A stretch of DNA of 64,000 nt from NCBI GenBank assembly GCA_011800155.1, contig CM022374.1, forward strand, positions 434,001 through 498,000, in the 5' to 3' direction. Within the stretch, counting starts at the first letter, position 1; every line of letters starts with the position of its first letter. Positions 1 through 12,429 of this stretch are shown here, one piece after another. The notes beneath the pieces are model-generated. The model had not been told where the DNA came from. It did no database searches and saw only the letters and a list, made by a program, of their open reading frames with translations. Source of the stretch: Flammulina velutipes (taxonomy: Eukaryota; Basidiomycota; Agaricomycetes; Agaricales; Physalacriaceae). Both the position numbers and the translations under genes were made by a program.

Positions 1-471
1 TGATCTGAAAGGCTAGCGGTCTGCCGACGGATGAGCCACAACGACTTTGGCGATAGTATGTGCGGGGAACGTACGAATGCCCGATGTTCCTCTGCCAGTC
101 GAGTTACATGATAAGCTGAGTGTATGGCCCAACCTTCTCTTTGCCCTACTCTCTTTTATGGGGGCACTATGTTGGGTTTGCTCTGGATGCAGGATTGGTG
201 GGCTGGCGCGTGCTGGTTGGACACTATGTCTATGGCGGAATTATTGGAACTCTCACTGGAGGTCTACTTGAAGTGAGTGAATAAACGGGAGCGCGGAATA
301 AATCTGCAAAAGGGCTGACCAAGGGATACACTGCAGAGTGTAGACGTCTCCTGGAAGGATTTTCGACTTAGGCATTCAGCGTAACAGCCGCTTAGAGCCA
401 CAGACACAACACACGCACACAGGATGGCTTCGAGACGAGTTTAGTCGTTCCCTGGCCTCTTCCCTACAATC
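1..471. other. left edge, no firm gene
   Basis: No gene can be supported with confidence. On the + strand an open stretch of about 58 codons (roughly 120-291) would encode a glycine-rich hydrophobic tail with a repeated G-H-Y-V motif. It starts after an acceptor-like 'gctgag' and could be the last exon of a membrane protein cut off by the window edge. Nothing upstream is available to test this. Confidence 0.2.
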
Positions 472-1744
472 ATGTCGACATCTACGAGCAGCACAGTGCC
501 ATTTTCTGCGATTAACGATCCTCCAGATGTCCTGGTTGGTGGTACAGACGCTCGTACGTCCTCGTTGTCGGTGACAGCTCTGGAGAACGCCAGCGTCGAG
601 CCGCTCAAAAATGTTGAAGAAAATCAACAGGTGAGCGGGGTCGAGGAGGAATTCGATTAATCGTATGCGATGGTTTGCTGAGTTTGTTGTCCAGGTGGAT
701 GTAGGCGAAAGTGTGATCCGTGTCACAACTCTTCCTCTGTCCATCATAAGCGACCTCCAAGAGCAGCCATCGCAGGCGCAGATTCCCATCGTGCGCATTA
801 TTTCCGGCTTCAAAAAAATATACTCATTTTCACCAGAGCGCTCCCGAGGCGAATTTCTCGACGGTCTTTCATGCCGCCCTCGAGAACGCTGACACTATCC
901 TCAAATCTTCAGACGACATCTTCTTCAAGGTGAATTTCGCCATCGTGAACGATGCGTCCAACAACGCATTCGGTTCGACGCTGCAGGCAAATGTGGCGCG
1001 TGCCCTCGTCGTCGATGAGTCGTCTGTGACGTTGAGCATCATTCTCCACGCAGTGTACGACTGGCCGACCGACCAGTCGAGCCCCGTTCTCCAAGCTCTG
1101 CTTGATGCGGTGGATCGCATGCCCCACTACGGGCTCTCCGTGCAACAACTCGCCCAGCCAGCGACTCATATCTACGCTCTCATGTCGTCAATGGCGGTCC
1201 AGCACCCCTTGGAGATATACACTCTCGCAGCACGCCACTTGCTGCACGCTCTCGCAGTCTCCGCCTCGCACTATCTACTTTCCTGCGACATCCGCACCCT
1301 CACGGACCGTACCGTTGACCGAATGGGCCCTCTCTACCTCAAGAGGCTCATCGAGCTTCATTTTTCTAGGATTTCGGCGCTCCTGCATATTCTGGGTGTT
1401 TACCCAGTGCTTGAGCATGAAGAGTGCACTGACGCTGGTAAAAAGGCCTGGGCGTATGGGACGCTTGATATTTCGAAGGCAAACAAGCCTGGTAGATATT
1501 GTTTTTGATTTTCTGCACTTTGTATTAACATTGGCCATAGACTATCCCGCTGAACGCATTTCCTCTACTATGTCAGTATACGCACAAAACATCAAATGCA
1601 TCAGGTGCAGCGAAATCTTCTCGCAGGCTGTCTCTGACGCCGTCGCCCACTGGGCCATGGTCCCGGTCAGTCTATTTGTTGCCTCGTGTTCTGTACCGAA
1701 CTCATCAGTTCCAAGGACACGATTTGAAGGGAAAGGTGCTCTAG
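472..1744 (+). CDS. divergent BTB/POZ-like protein, copy 1
   Basis: Proposed exons are 472-630, 695-790, 837-1491, 1541-1665 and 1709-1744; phases agree at every junction. After a disordered, serine-rich N-terminus, the core begins near DTILKSSDDIFFKVNFAIV. It has the shape of an Agaricomycete BTB/POZ domain: 'D-x-x-L-x-S-S-D-x-x-x-F-x-V', then a short helix pair and 'DAVDRMPHYGL' in place of the usual 'AADKYDM'. A helical BACK-like part follows. The penultimate exon encodes a C-x2-C motif (KCIRC) and a conserved Trp. Two paralogues (1976-3200 and 17561-18866) share the intron positions, including a 125-nt penultimate exon. BTB proteins usually mediate dimerisation or CUL3 adaptor contacts; the substrate is unknown. 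The final exon is the least certain. Confidence 0.7.
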
Positions 1745-1975
1745 GTATCTGTCGTCGCTTTCCCGCTACTTTTGCACGCTGTACCACTGTATGAATGTGG
1801 TTGTACTTTTAAGTTGCTAATTCCAGATTGTTGTTGTCGAACGACCCTGCGAAATCACAGCGCGCATCTCTGACATCATGCCTTCCGTCATTGGTCGCGT
1901 GGGCTTTACGCCGCCACTTTTCCTCCGTTCTCCGTCCTCCTGCAAGCATCAAGTGTCATCAAACCTGAACGCAAA

Positions 1976-3200
1976 ATGGACACACCCACTCCTAGTGTTT
2001 CTAACAGAACGGGTATGCATGAGATGACAATCTGACTTCGTTTCTTTTCGTTATACTTACCACTGGTAGATGAATCCCAACACGGCTCTCTTCCGGCGCA
2101 AGATCCTCCCTCGGTGGTGATTGGCACACCAGTGCTTGACCTTCCTCTCATCTTACCTTCTTAGGTAGCTGACGTTCAAGCTGGAGGGATTGCGACTCAT
2201 ATACAAGCTGGAGAACCAGTGGACGAGCACGATGGCAAGGTGACTGATCCATTCATATCGCTCGCTTACCCACTGGCTCACATATTGCGACTGCAGCCTT
2301 CACCACTGATCAAGATATTCCAAAGACCTGCTGGGATCTCCCCTCCCGGGACCGCACGCCCAGATATCACTCTAACATCAACCAACCAAGTGTCATTCCA
2401 AGTTCATCGCGACATCATATGTACTACTTCATGGAACGATTTCGCCACTCTCCTGAAGGGCGATGCCCAAATCATCGGCATTCCAGAAACGTCGGACATA
2501 CTCAACACGCTTCTGTGCGCGATCTACGATATCCCGGGAAATGCTAATTTCGACATCGTCAAAGCCACGGTGAAGCGAATGGAGACGTACGGGCTCACTC
2601 CTTCCCGCCTCATCGCTCCCACCAAAATAATATTCACTGAACTGTGCAACCACGCCATCCAGCACCCCATGGATGTTTTCATCTTCGCAGCGCAGCACGA
2701 CCTAGAACAGCTCGCTCAAGTCACATCATCACGTCTATTGTCCGCCAACGTCCAGGCCAGTATTACCGACCAGATGGCAGAACAGATGGGTGTAATCTAC
2801 CTCCGGAGGCTCTTCCTGCTGCATCAGGATAGGTTGTCTACATTGAGGAACTGTCTAACGATACCGCCTATTGCGCACGATGCGCTGGAAACTTGCGCGG
2901 GAGATGGCGCGAAGAACGCGTGGATATTTCCTGCTTCTGCTTTAACGACTAGTGGGCGGCATGGTTCGTCCATGACATAGTCACGTGTGCAGTGAATTAT
3001 CTGACTTTGGGTTTAGACATTTCGCCGGAAGAGTTGGCTGCGACCATGGTGTCACGCACTGAAGAGCTGAAGTGCCCTGTTTGCTGCGGAAATTATATGC
3101 AATGGGTTTCTGCGACTGCACAGACGTGGTCTACGGTTAGGGTGAGCCATTATCGCATTTCTTGAGACACTATTAAATGTCTTTGCAGTCAACTATCTGA
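1976..3200 (+). CDS. divergent BTB/POZ-like protein, copy 2
   Basis: Proposed exons are 1976-2012, 2070-2113, 2165-2239, 2297-2963, 3017-3141 and 3189-3200; all phases fit and the gene ends in S-T-I-stop. The core (DITLTSTNQVSFQVHRDII) keeps the BTB-like pattern, and 'KRMETYGL' matches 'DRMPHYGL' of copy 1. The penultimate exon is again 125 nt and encodes DISPEEL...KCPVCCGNY...W, the same C-x2-C plus Trp tail as its paralogues. It lies about 230 bp downstream of copy 1 in the same orientation, so the pair looks like a tandem duplication. The core sequence has diverged strongly from copy 1, so the duplication is old or fast-evolving. Function unknown beyond probable protein-protein interaction. 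Confidence 0.72.
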
Positions 3201-3477
3201 GTCTTTGAATGTTTGGAGTATGGTGTGTAAATGGATGTAAGATGACTCTTCATACAATGTACTTGTAGTGTTACCTATAAATCTTGTTCTTCTGTGTACG
3301 TTTCAAGCTTCATGACAACCACAAATATGTACGAAATACAAAGCTTGTTGAGAGTCAGACGTCGGAGAATCGTATGGATAGTTGACATTCAATGCAAAAA
3401 GGTGTGTAGTAACCTTCTCTGAGGGGACGAGCTAGGCACTCACACCACCCCAAACCCAAATGCACATCTAACTTGTG
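3201..3477. other. intergenic, convergent 3' ends
   Basis: AT-rich spacer between the 3' ends of copy 2 and the DUF4470 gene. It presumably holds the 3' UTRs of both. No gene is seen. Confidence 0.5.
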
Positions 3478-6400
3478 TCACGCATTCGTATTCACTGCCT
3501 TCCATGTACTTGAGGGTACAAAGCTCATCGCTAAAATGTCAATCAGCCCAAGAAATCCATAGTGCCATGAAAGATACATACAAGTCTCATTGAGGTCGAA
3601 CCTATGCGCAACCATCGACCATCTCTCCTCCTGCATCTGTCGCACCCGCTCTTTCGACATCCTCCACCTAACAACCTTGTCCCCAACCCCAAGAAGATCC
3701 ACCGTCCCCACAATATATATATCCCCCTTCTTCAAATGATTCCCCTCCAGAACCTCGGGAATAAATGTCTCCCGCATGCGCATAATCACCGAGCTGTTCC
3801 CGTCCTTGAAGAAGATCAACGTAAACACGGGATCGTAGCCGTACATGTACATCAAGGTCGAAGCAGACCACGCCGGCGCCGGCGCCTCAAACGTCGCAAC
3901 GTCCTCATGCGTCTGGATGAAGTCGTCCGGGAACGAGACAGGGAACGGAATAGCCTCATATGAATACGCTAGGATCGTCTCGAGCTCGACGCGCCATGGA
4001 TGGAGGTTGAGCTGGCGTCGAGTTCCCCGTTTGGTCATTTGGCTGAGTGGGATCGGCGCGTCGCCGAGGTAGGGAACGACGGTCGTGATCAGGACGTCCC
4101 GAAGGATGCTCTGGAGGTAGTCCGAGAGCCAGTGCGAGGGATACCCAATAGCGTGCAAGCGGATGAGGAGGCATATGAACATGGTCAGGTTGTTCGGGTA
4201 TCGTACTCTAACCCGCTTCATGAGCCCACTTCCCGTCTTGCATGGCGCGAGGATGTTGACGAGCACACGAGTAAGCCACGTCGTGAGCTCCTCCCGAGAC
4301 GGTAGTTTGTCTAATGGGCGAGGAAGAGGTTCTTGAGCGTATTCCATGTTCCCCCATGCCGGATCCATGGTCAGGATTCGGCAACCGAAGAACCGAGCAT
4401 AGTCCTTGCAGTTCAGCTGTGTGTAGCTATCGAGCATGTTAACGATCGTACGCGTAAATGCTAGGAAAACATATCTCACTTATGCACAAATTGGTCTCCA
4501 GTCTCCCATATCCCACTGTTCATCAAACAGTTGGCTGCAAGGGCAGCATCTGGGGCTACTTCAAGACTGGGCATCGTGAGTACAGCCATCGCCAATGGCC
4601 CTCCGGTGTAGTCCCTAGAACCCAGTTCAACGTGAGACAGAGCAAATGCAATGGAACACACTCACGGACAATTGCTCAACCATATACGGGTAAACCGATC
4701 AGGAAAATTCGGCGGTCGTCCAACAACATCGCCATTCCGAATCTTCGCTAATCCCTCATTCGCATCTCCCAGCAGTATTTCAAGCTTCACGTGTCCTTTC
4801 AAATGCCCAAGCGCGTCGTTGACCCCGTCGAAGAACGTGGAAAGGATCGAATAAGTCGGGCACGCTTTGTCAATCCTTTTGTGGCCACGATAGATGCGCA
4901 TCCTGTCGTTGAAAGCGTCTAGCATGTTGACAAAATCAAGGGGGTTGAAGTTGACTTCGGGGTATCCTGTGGATTTCTCTTGTAACGGATCCTACAAGAA
5001 ATCAGAGCAAGGCGGGGATACGAAGATAATACATACAAACAAGGTGGGGTTCGGCCTCCATGTATTATCGACATATTTGCGCATCTGTTAAACCATCAAC
5101 ACTCAGAAATCTAGAGAAACAGCGTCAGACTTACCTTCATGATATCCGTATCACTCCATGGCTCCTGACCATCACGTAGTCCATTGTAAATCAGCGCCAG
5201 AGGCGCATCCCGAGACTGAAGAATAGGCGGCGATATGAAGCACGGCACAACAGTCTGGATTTCTCGCTCGTAGACAAGATCACCCGGACCAGTAGAGCCT
5301 GTCCCATTCGCTCCTGTGTCCATGCTAATCATCATCTCATAGAGTTGCTTGCGCGCCTTCTTCAGCCACTCCTGCCTCCGTTCCGGCTGATTCGGTCCAG
5401 GGCATTTGCTGCCCATCGAGGACTCCGCTGAGGATATGATCTGGTCGTCGGGCATAGTCATGTCAATGTACATCTTCGTCTGTTCCCGCCTCTCCTTGGC
5501 CTTCTGGTCCGCCGTTTTCTGCCATGACGGAGAGATCGTCGGGTCATTCAAGACCATATTGCCAATCCCTGGTTTGTTGCGTAATAGCTGTAGCAACCGT
5601 TGTGTCGATTTGCTCGTCAGGCCCGTATCCCAGTATTTGAGAGCAGCGATTATTCTGGGGATTCCTTCGGGAGCGACGAAGAGCCAATCGGGAAGCTGAG
5701 GAGGTGTAGCCTGTAGTTTGGTCATAAGTAGTTTCATGGTCTTCTTCAATCTGGGATGAAATTGTCAGATACATAGTCACAACTGGAGAGATAGAGCAAG
5801 CCAACCTGGTAAAACAATAGAGAGGCATTATGCATCCCATCCACAGAGATATCAATGTCATTTTCACCTCAGCCACCTTCGTCTGGTTATCTTGCGACGT
5901 CGAAAGCTCATCAAGAAGCGACAATAAGCAAAGATCCCGAGCCAGCGCAGAAGGATGTATATCGTTCATCGTCAAATGCGCCTGCATCGCCTGCCGTTTC
6001 CGCTTGTTCAACTTTAACCGCGCCTGGCTGAGCCCGATTATGGACCCTAGAACATGGCGTGCATCTCCGACTCCACCAAAGTAGAAGGCCAAGCGCGACA
6101 GCCTCTCCTCTGACATCCGGCTAATATCGACGGGGTTGCGTTTATCTTTATCTCCCGGGCCCCAGTCGTGCAGAAGCGACATCAAGTGGTCTTGCCCTAC
6201 CTGAAGGCCTATCAGCACTTTGGCGACTGAAAAAAAGAGAAGAAACTCACGGTATAGAACTCGATGAACGATGCACTGTTCATCATTGAGGTGAGCATGC
6301 GTGTCAGGTAAAGGATGAATAAGGCCTCACGTCGTCTCCTTCCGGACAGGTAACGTCGTCAACCGCCTCCGAGCCTCCTTTCCGCCCTTCTGAACACGAT

Positions 6401-6922
6401 CAAAGTCCTGCGCGACGCGTTTCCACTCGTTCCACGCCCGTTTACATTCAGGCAGCGCGTCGTCCGCCTCGGAAACAACGCGAAGGTCGTTGATGAGCTT
6501 AATTTCGCCCTCCAAGTTGTGCAATGGGATGATACCGTCGCGAACTCCGCACGCGAGGGATTTGGCCAGCCGGGTTGAGAGTTTCGGGAGGAGGCTGGCT
6601 TTGGTCGTGTCGTCGGTGAGGTTGGCGTACGATCTGCCGATGGCTTTGAGGGTTTCAAAGTACTTTCCTTGTTCGTACAGAGCGGCACTTTGGTTCGAGG
6701 GATAGGTTGGGCTTTTGGGATCTAACGCTTCTGCCTTTTGGGCATTAGGACAGTCCTTGTAATGTGTTCTCTAGGATTACCTTTGCGTAGAGTTCCTCAG
6801 CTCTGTAAGTAGTAACAGTTAGTTATCTATCATTCTATCGCGCTCAAAACATACCTGGCAAATGAGCCCGACCTAAATAGGTCGTTGCCCTTGTCCTTGA
6901 GCTGAGCTGCAGAGAGAGACAT
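3478..6922 (-). CDS. TPR-like / DUF4470 protein
   Basis: Many-exon minus-strand gene. Start ATG at 6922; clear exons are 6855-6922, 6781-6802, 6331-6734 and a last exon 3478-4426, with several between. The N-terminus (MSLSAAQLKDKGNDLFRSG) and the segment ending in QSAALYEQGKYFETLKAI form a TPR-like helical pair. The central block with 'FGGVGDARHVLGSI' followed by a basic helix matches DUF4470 of fungal proteins, which is also found in animal dynein assembly factor DNAAF3 and next to MYND fingers. A later 'DYTGGPLAM' segment is typical of these fungal proteins. No MYND zinc cluster was found. Molecular function is unknown; it is probably a cytosolic scaffold or assembly factor. Middle exon borders (4480-6290) are approximate. 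Confidence 0.75.
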
Positions 6923-7353
6923 GTTCAGGTATCCACCGTGGCGGTTAGTATTCAACTTGGCACGGAGATCAAAATAATATTCGACACGTTCCGGCAAGTT
7001 CCGGCAGAAGTGTGGCGCATAACTTTTTCCATAACGTTCGGTATCAATCAGATGGTATAACGAGAGGGAATAATAGTAATGAGTGTATGAGTAATAGAAG
7101 CTATTACGATTAAAAGCGGCGATACAAAGACTCGACGGAGAGCCGGTGACTAGGAGCATCAAGTCATGAGAGATCATGGTGGTACGGGATACAGGAGGAT
7201 GTAATAGCGGGAAGAAGGGGGAGGACTATATGATGATTCCGAGGATAATAATTAGTGCGACGATGCAGGTGAAATGCGATTAGTAGATACAGATGCCATG
7301 ATGAGAGATGGATAAGGAAGAATAATCCATAGATGCTTTTCCAGAAAGCAAAA
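6923..7353. other. intergenic
   Basis: Upstream region of the DUF4470 gene and 3' flank of the next minus-strand gene. It holds short AT-rich runs and no convincing gene; the one short minus ORF here overlaps the first DUF4470 exon in another frame. Confidence 0.4.
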
Positions 7354-8250
7354 CTAGGAGCATGCTAGAGGCGAACGTCGACGCTCAGGAGCCTTGGGAG
7401 ATGAGGCCAGTTTCGTACTGCGCACGGCAGCCAAGTCTCTACGCCGGAGAGTGGAAGTAGCCACAATCTGCGACGGCGTGAGAGACGATACTGGGTCGTC
7501 TCCCTCTCGCACCCCACGTTCTGCGAGCATCTCCCCTAGACGATGAACAAAGAGACGATCCTGCTCCTGCAGATCAGACTCAAAGTCCACCATCCTTTCA
7601 TCCAGACTACTCGAAACACTTTTCAAGACCGATGCGAGGAAGCGCAGGTCGGACTGTTTCATGTGAGGTTGACGCTTACGCGGTCGGGATGGAAGCGGGG
7701 GAGGGGCGCGGGATGCGGGTGCTAAAAGGCTGTGGTGGACCAGCTGGCGCCGGGTCGGTTTACGCTTCGTCGTTGCCAACGATGATTTTCTTGTGCGCTC
7801 AAGCGGATCCTTGCGCGAGCGCTCCAGAGATTCCTTCCTGGTGCGTTGCTCCTGCGACAGCGACGAACGAGGCGTAGCCTGCATAGATCGTCGCCGGACC
7901 TTGACTGCAGCGTCGAGCTGGCAGGCATCGAGGTCTGAGTCGCTTTCGCAATCAGAGGAGCAAGTTGGGAAGGGGATGGCAATCACGTCGACGTCCGACG
8001 AAGAGGGCGATGGCACTGCAAGGGCGCAGTCCGAGTCCATATTGAGGTCGATGGAAGGAACATTGGTAGTCGCGCATTCCAGCGAGATGGTACAAGTCGG
8101 TGAAGACTTTCTCGAGCTGGACAGGGACAACAACGACGACAAGCGACTGCGTTTTCCGGTTGTATTAAAGAGAGGAAGTTTCCGCTTGTTGGAAGGAGCT
8201 GGCGGTGCTGGGGAATTGGATACATCTGAATCGAGATGGATAAAGACCAT
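7354..8250 (-). CDS. Ser/Arg-rich low-complexity protein
   Basis: Single open exon of 298 codons starting MVFIHLDSDVSNSPAPP. Not recognised as a known family. The first two thirds are disordered: serine runs, an acidic Ser/Asp stretch (CSSDCESDSDLDACQ), and repeated basic R-K-x-S-L-E-R units (RTRKESLERSRKDPLERTRK). A short amphipathic helix around residues 199-240 (DLRFLASVLKSVSSSLDERM ... LGEMLAERG) could be a coiled-coil contact. The charged repeats and basic PSRPRKRQP patch would suit a nuclear protein; that is inference only. No intron is needed. Codon use and the long open frame argue for a real gene rather than a shadow. Confidence 0.5.
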   Translation of the reverse strand: MVFIHLDSDVSNSPAPPAPSNKRKLPLFNTTGKRSRLSSLLSLSSSRKSSPTCTISLECATTNVPSIDLNMDSDCALAVPSPSSSDVDVIAIPFPTCSSDCESDSDLDACQLDAAVKVRRRSMQATPRSSLSQEQRTRKESLERSRKDPLERTRKSSLATTKRKPTRRQLVHHSLLAPASRAPPPLPSRPRKRQPHMKQSDLRFLASVLKSVSSSLDERMVDFESDLQEQDRLFVHRLGEMLAERGVREGDDPVSSLTPSQIVATSTLRRRDLAAVRSTKLASSPKAPERRRSPLACS

Positions 8251-8979
8251 TGTGGCTGGATGGGCGGAAGAAAGGAGGTTACGTGACGACGATCAGGATG
8301 GAGACCAACGTCGGCGACAACGACGAGCAGCTATAAAGTGACGGCGAGTGAAGCAGCGAGCACAACGTCGGGAAACGTTGCAATCTGTTGGTCGGCCTTT
8401 TCGAAGACAAGTTGGGGAGAAGGGAAACAACAAAATATCACCCGCATGCTTTATACGGTACGGCATGTCACGTGGCCCTTCCCCACACGTGGAGGTTCGC
8501 CCGCCTTGCTGCGCGACGCGCGTTCATGAGCCTCCTTGAGCTTAAGGGTAAGCATTCGCACGCTGTATCGGAATACACAGTAAGTAGAACCGGACATTTA
8601 TTCAACTTAACCTTTGTCCGTTTTCACAGTGACAATGACATGAATTTCACAGTTTGTTTAAAACCACCGTTCCAGACAAGGTCCAGCGTTTTGTGGCGCG
8701 GGCTCAATTGCAAGGAACTTGAACGGCCGTCTGGATGACTCTCGCTCATCACTCGTGGGATCCAGCACGGTTCTACACGACAAGTGTCCGCTAAAAGAGC
8801 CGAACAGCCTCGAGACGCGCCAAAAGTACATCAACGAGAATCCCAAGGAAAAGGCAAGTTCATTTCCGAGAAGATGCGAAAGTCAAACCCGCCCCACACC
8901 AACGAGCCCGTGGGCGTAAAGCGCGTTGTCAAAAGGATAATTTAAATTATATCGTACATCATCGTATACCATCCGAGTA
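8251..8979. other. intergenic
   Basis: About 730 bp between two minus-strand genes. It contains the upstream region of the serine-rich gene and the 3' flank of SEC9. Several short overlapping plus-strand ORFs occur but none has family resemblance or consistent splice structure. Confidence 0.4.
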
Positions 8980-10181
8980 CTAAAACTTCTTTTGCTGCAA
9001 ATAAAAGTCAGAAACCTCGCCTCGACGAAAAAGCCGTAGGAACTCACCCTCCGGTTGACGTCAAACAGCTTGTTATCCAGCCCCTCCGTCTTGGTCGCGA
9101 TATTCTCCACCCTTCCGTTCTGTACATCCAATTCCTGCCCCATAGTCATCCCAAGTGCCTTCAACCTCTTCGTAACGTCCCCGATCTGGTCCAGGTTCCC
9201 ATCAATCTCGTCCTCGAGCTCGTCGTCCGAAGCTGTGCCTTCGAATTGGAACCGCGAACGCTGAGCCTTCTTCTGCTCCTGTGACACCCCACTGTTGGTC
9301 CTGGCGAATCGACCACTGCCACTGCCAGTGCGAATACCCTCCCCATCATCATCCTCGCGTCCATATCCCGCGGCGCGCCCAAGCCGATTTTGAGTCTCGC
9401 GAACATCAAGCATGGTCCTCTCGCGTTGTCGCTGCTCTTCCTCGTACTGCTCTTGTATTTTGAGCTCCTGAGCACGTCGTTTAGAGTCCTTGTTAAACGT
9501 CATAACAGGCCGAAAGATGGAGCGGTTCAACTGCTTGAGTTCGTCCGTCCGATCTCCAGCACGGTTGGAATGCCCCTTGGAAATATCGAGGTGGCGTTCA
9601 GTATTGGCCAACTTCTCTGAAACACGAATCTATGATCAATAAACGTCGTCTCTCGGAGTAAATAACGAACCTGACTGGTCTCCGAGCTTCAACATTGTAT
9701 TCCTCGCAGTGTCCTCAGCTTGGAGAGCCAGCATCAACGCATTACGCGAAGAGCTAACACTCTCCTGCTTGACAAACCTCGTCTGCTGCTTAATACCCTC
9801 CACATCCTCGTCATTCTCCTCCCCTGGTGGAGGATCACGTCCGCCTACTCCCGGACCGTCAAAGAATCGACCAGAGCCACCAGACTCCCCAAGTTTGTAC
9901 CCAGCAAAAAGTTCGCCACGATCTCTATCTAGCTGAGCTTCTCCTCGTGAGTAGACGTCCCCGACACCGTTGTTGCGATTGTATTTGTCGCGATAGACGT
10001 CGTCTGGGGGTGCAACTGGTCCTCGACTCTGATAGGGATCCCCATCTCTGCTAGGAACATCAGTGGTGGCGTTGGACCTATAGGACGAGCGTGAGGGATC
10101 AGACGGGCTGGGAGATGCGTAGCGTTCCGAATCGACAGCTGGGATGAGTGATTTGTTGTTATTTTTCCTTAGGAGAGGCAT
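8980..10181 (-). CDS. SEC9: Sec9-type exocytic t-SNARE
   Basis: Three exons fit in phase: 9671-10181, 9048-9616 and a 15-nt last exon 8980-8994 (Q-K-K-F-stop), giving 364 residues. The protein is the SNAP-25/Sec9 family member of the plasma-membrane SNARE complex, which binds syntaxin (Sso) and synaptobrevin (Snc) to drive secretory vesicle fusion. A Gly/Pro/Asp-rich N-terminal extension (about 1-120) precedes the first SNARE helix (NALMLALQAEDTARNTMLKL through HLDISKGHSNRAGDRTDELK). The second SNARE helix near the C-terminus includes DQIGDVTKRLKALGMTMGQE and ENIATKTEGLDNKL. There is no transmembrane segment, as expected for Sec9. The start is chosen at MPLLRKNNNK because the basic beginning and in-frame exon fit; an upstream in-frame ATG would add an unrelated hydrophobic stretch. 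Confidence 0.9.
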
Positions 10182-10632
10182 GGTGGTAGATAGCCAAGAG
10201 AGATGGTGGCAGTGCAAGATATTCAGCCAGCGTTGGAGCGGTGCTTGACTGCGGGAAAAGATGGATATGCATAGCCAAAGTAAGCGTTGGACAACGTTGG
10301 ATGCTGAGGTACTGAAGCTTGACGAAAGTGTAGTTCGAAAATGATGAGAAAGAAAGAAGAAAGAAAACACGAGGTGAATGGAACAGACATGTCCGGCCCG
10401 GTAGTCCGGGCTCCGGTTATTCTTCCTTCATGCGCCACATGCTCGGCCAACGCTCGCCTCTGTGTTTGTCTACGCGTAAAAAAATTGATTCCGAAAGAGC
10501 TTAAGGTAAAACGAAATAATGAGATGATATTCACGTAGATTACAGCATCACGTTCACATATACAGGTCTGCCGACCTCTCTGACAACGCTAGAAGACAAC
10601 AATTAGCGCGTGAGATGAATTAAAATTAAGAA
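10182..10632. other. SEC9 upstream region
   Basis: About 450 bp holding the SEC9 promoter and 5' UTR and the 3' flank of the frameshifted F-box gene. No separate gene is seen. Confidence 0.4.
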
Positions 10633-12302
10633 CTAACGTATGTCGTTTATAATGACCTCGAGACCTTCCTCTTGTAAGAGACGCAACGTCTTGATCATGA
10701 TCGACTCCGTGATCCCTCGGCTCACTGCTGTCGATAGCTCATGCGGTGGGACAGTTTGAAGCGTGAGAGGCAGCGTGGATCTTTCAAACGTCGACCAGTT
10801 CGTTTGTCGCAAGGAATTAATCTCGAGAACCTGCAACTTGCGAGCAGACCAACGAGATACTATGAGCGGTAAGAGGTCAAAGTCATAACAGACCACCAGC
10901 AAATGGACCGTGAAGTGTATGGTGAGTTTTCGTAGGTTAGGGAGCTCCATTCCTAAGGCCTTGGAAAGTGTCGCCCACGAATGATCAGTCTTCTTGGAGT
11001 ATCGTGAAAGATGAACGGTGAAGTGAATGACATCCGGGAGCAGGGGTAAGAGAGTATCCCAACTCCCCTCCGGTTCTTCCTGCAGTCCCAAGCGGAGTTC
11101 AAGGGAAAAGTTGGAGATATTACGACGTCTTCGGGAGAGGAATGGGAGAATGTCCTTGGGATCGGTGTCTGCGATGGAGAGATGTGTAAGAGCTGTATAT
11201 TCCGTGTGTTGGAAGAGATCCAAGGGGGATACAAGCGTAAGCGATGTGATGGTGGAGTTTAAGAGAGTGTCGGATTGAACTGGATGAAGGCCGAATGAGT
11301 CACCAAAGCGACATACATCAAGCTCGCGTAGGTTGGTACAAACCTGTAGCAGGGAGAGTATGACTTGGGTGGAGTCAGCTCCGAAAGACACGGCGAGCTT
11401 GGACAAGTTTGCCCACGGAATTGAAAGAGGTGCGGTTTCCAAAATAGAGTCATTGATCCAGACCTCATCCGGAAGAGAAAGGTGTAATTCGTCGAGCTGC
11501 GGGCAGGAAACAAAAGGTGCAAGTGCTGTAGTGTAGTCCATGATCTCCTCAGGATCAGATACGCCCAATCTTTCCAAGTTCGCTCCAACAACACACACAG
11601 CTTTCTGAGTTGGGGGAGAGTTTCAAGGCGGCCGAGGCTGACGAAGGCGTCGAGCGGTCCAGATATAAACGCCGTTTCCCAGCGTAGTGCATGCTTCACG
11701 AGAGCTACTTTACAAAATTCTCCATTGAAAGCAAGTCCAATGTTGAAATGCAGCGGTGCCTGGCGTGATAATTGCAACGCGTCCTCCAAAAAGTGCGATT
11801 TTGCGCCGACGTGGAACGACGACCAGTACGACGGCGATTCTCTGAGAATGTTCCTCCATCGACGGCATACCGCTGAGAGAATCCACGGAATAGGCTTCCC
11901 CGGACGCGACAGCCTGTAGTGTGGTCGACCAAATAACGACTCTGAATTCCCATCGAGGCAACTGCGAAAAATCTCGAGCATGACCTCGGGCGGCAAGGTA
12001 TGGGCATGACTGAGGAGACTCTTATGTCGAGTTAGGAATGACTGTCCTGCCTGGCGTTCCTGTTTGAGTAGGCGCAACATGTCCTCAACACGCGCAATGT
12101 CTGCATCGCAGTCCAGTAGCTCGTTCTCCACGTCGTGAAGGAAGGACGCGAGCTCATCTCGCGTCGTAGGTGTGGCACGGGGGTTTTGGTCTAAAGGAAT
12201 GCCATTGAAGTACGTCGCGTATGGGGATGATTGATCTATGCGACGATTATTTTTTGGACGCAGCCCACAGCGGATGCAAGGGGTATCTATCGGGAGCTTA
12301 GC
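10633..12302 (-). pseudogene. F-box/LRR-like gene, frameshifted copy
   Basis: Paralogue of the intact F-box genes at 35260-36921 and 48675-50339. The N-terminal coiled region (LLDCDADIARVEDMLRLLKQ), F-box (LPPEVMLEIFRSCL ... PWILSAVCRRWRNI) and C-terminal repeats ending 'EVIINDIR' are all present. The homologous frame switches near 11550-11590: upstream it reads '...LRKLCVLLERTWKDWAY', downstream it continues from '...SDPEEIMDYTTALAPF'. The segment before about 12131 is in frame with the family's opening (DTPCIRCGLRPK) but the position matching the paralogues' ATG is not an ATG. A one-base indel and a lost start codon suggest a decaying gene. A sequencing error or an unseen upstream exon is possible. 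Confidence 0.65.
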
Positions 12303-12429
12303 ACTTTCGAGAGAGAAGTAGTGTATGTAGCGTACCGTTCATTTCTTAGTCAAGAACACAGTGATCGTGATGGTCAAAGGAAGGCCGGCAGTTACCGTAT
12401 TTAGGTTTGCAAAGAACCAGCATAGTAGT

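Noticed and set aside
4000..4305. 101-codon plus-strand ORF across the DUF4470 gene
   Set aside because: Antisense shadow of the conserved last exon.
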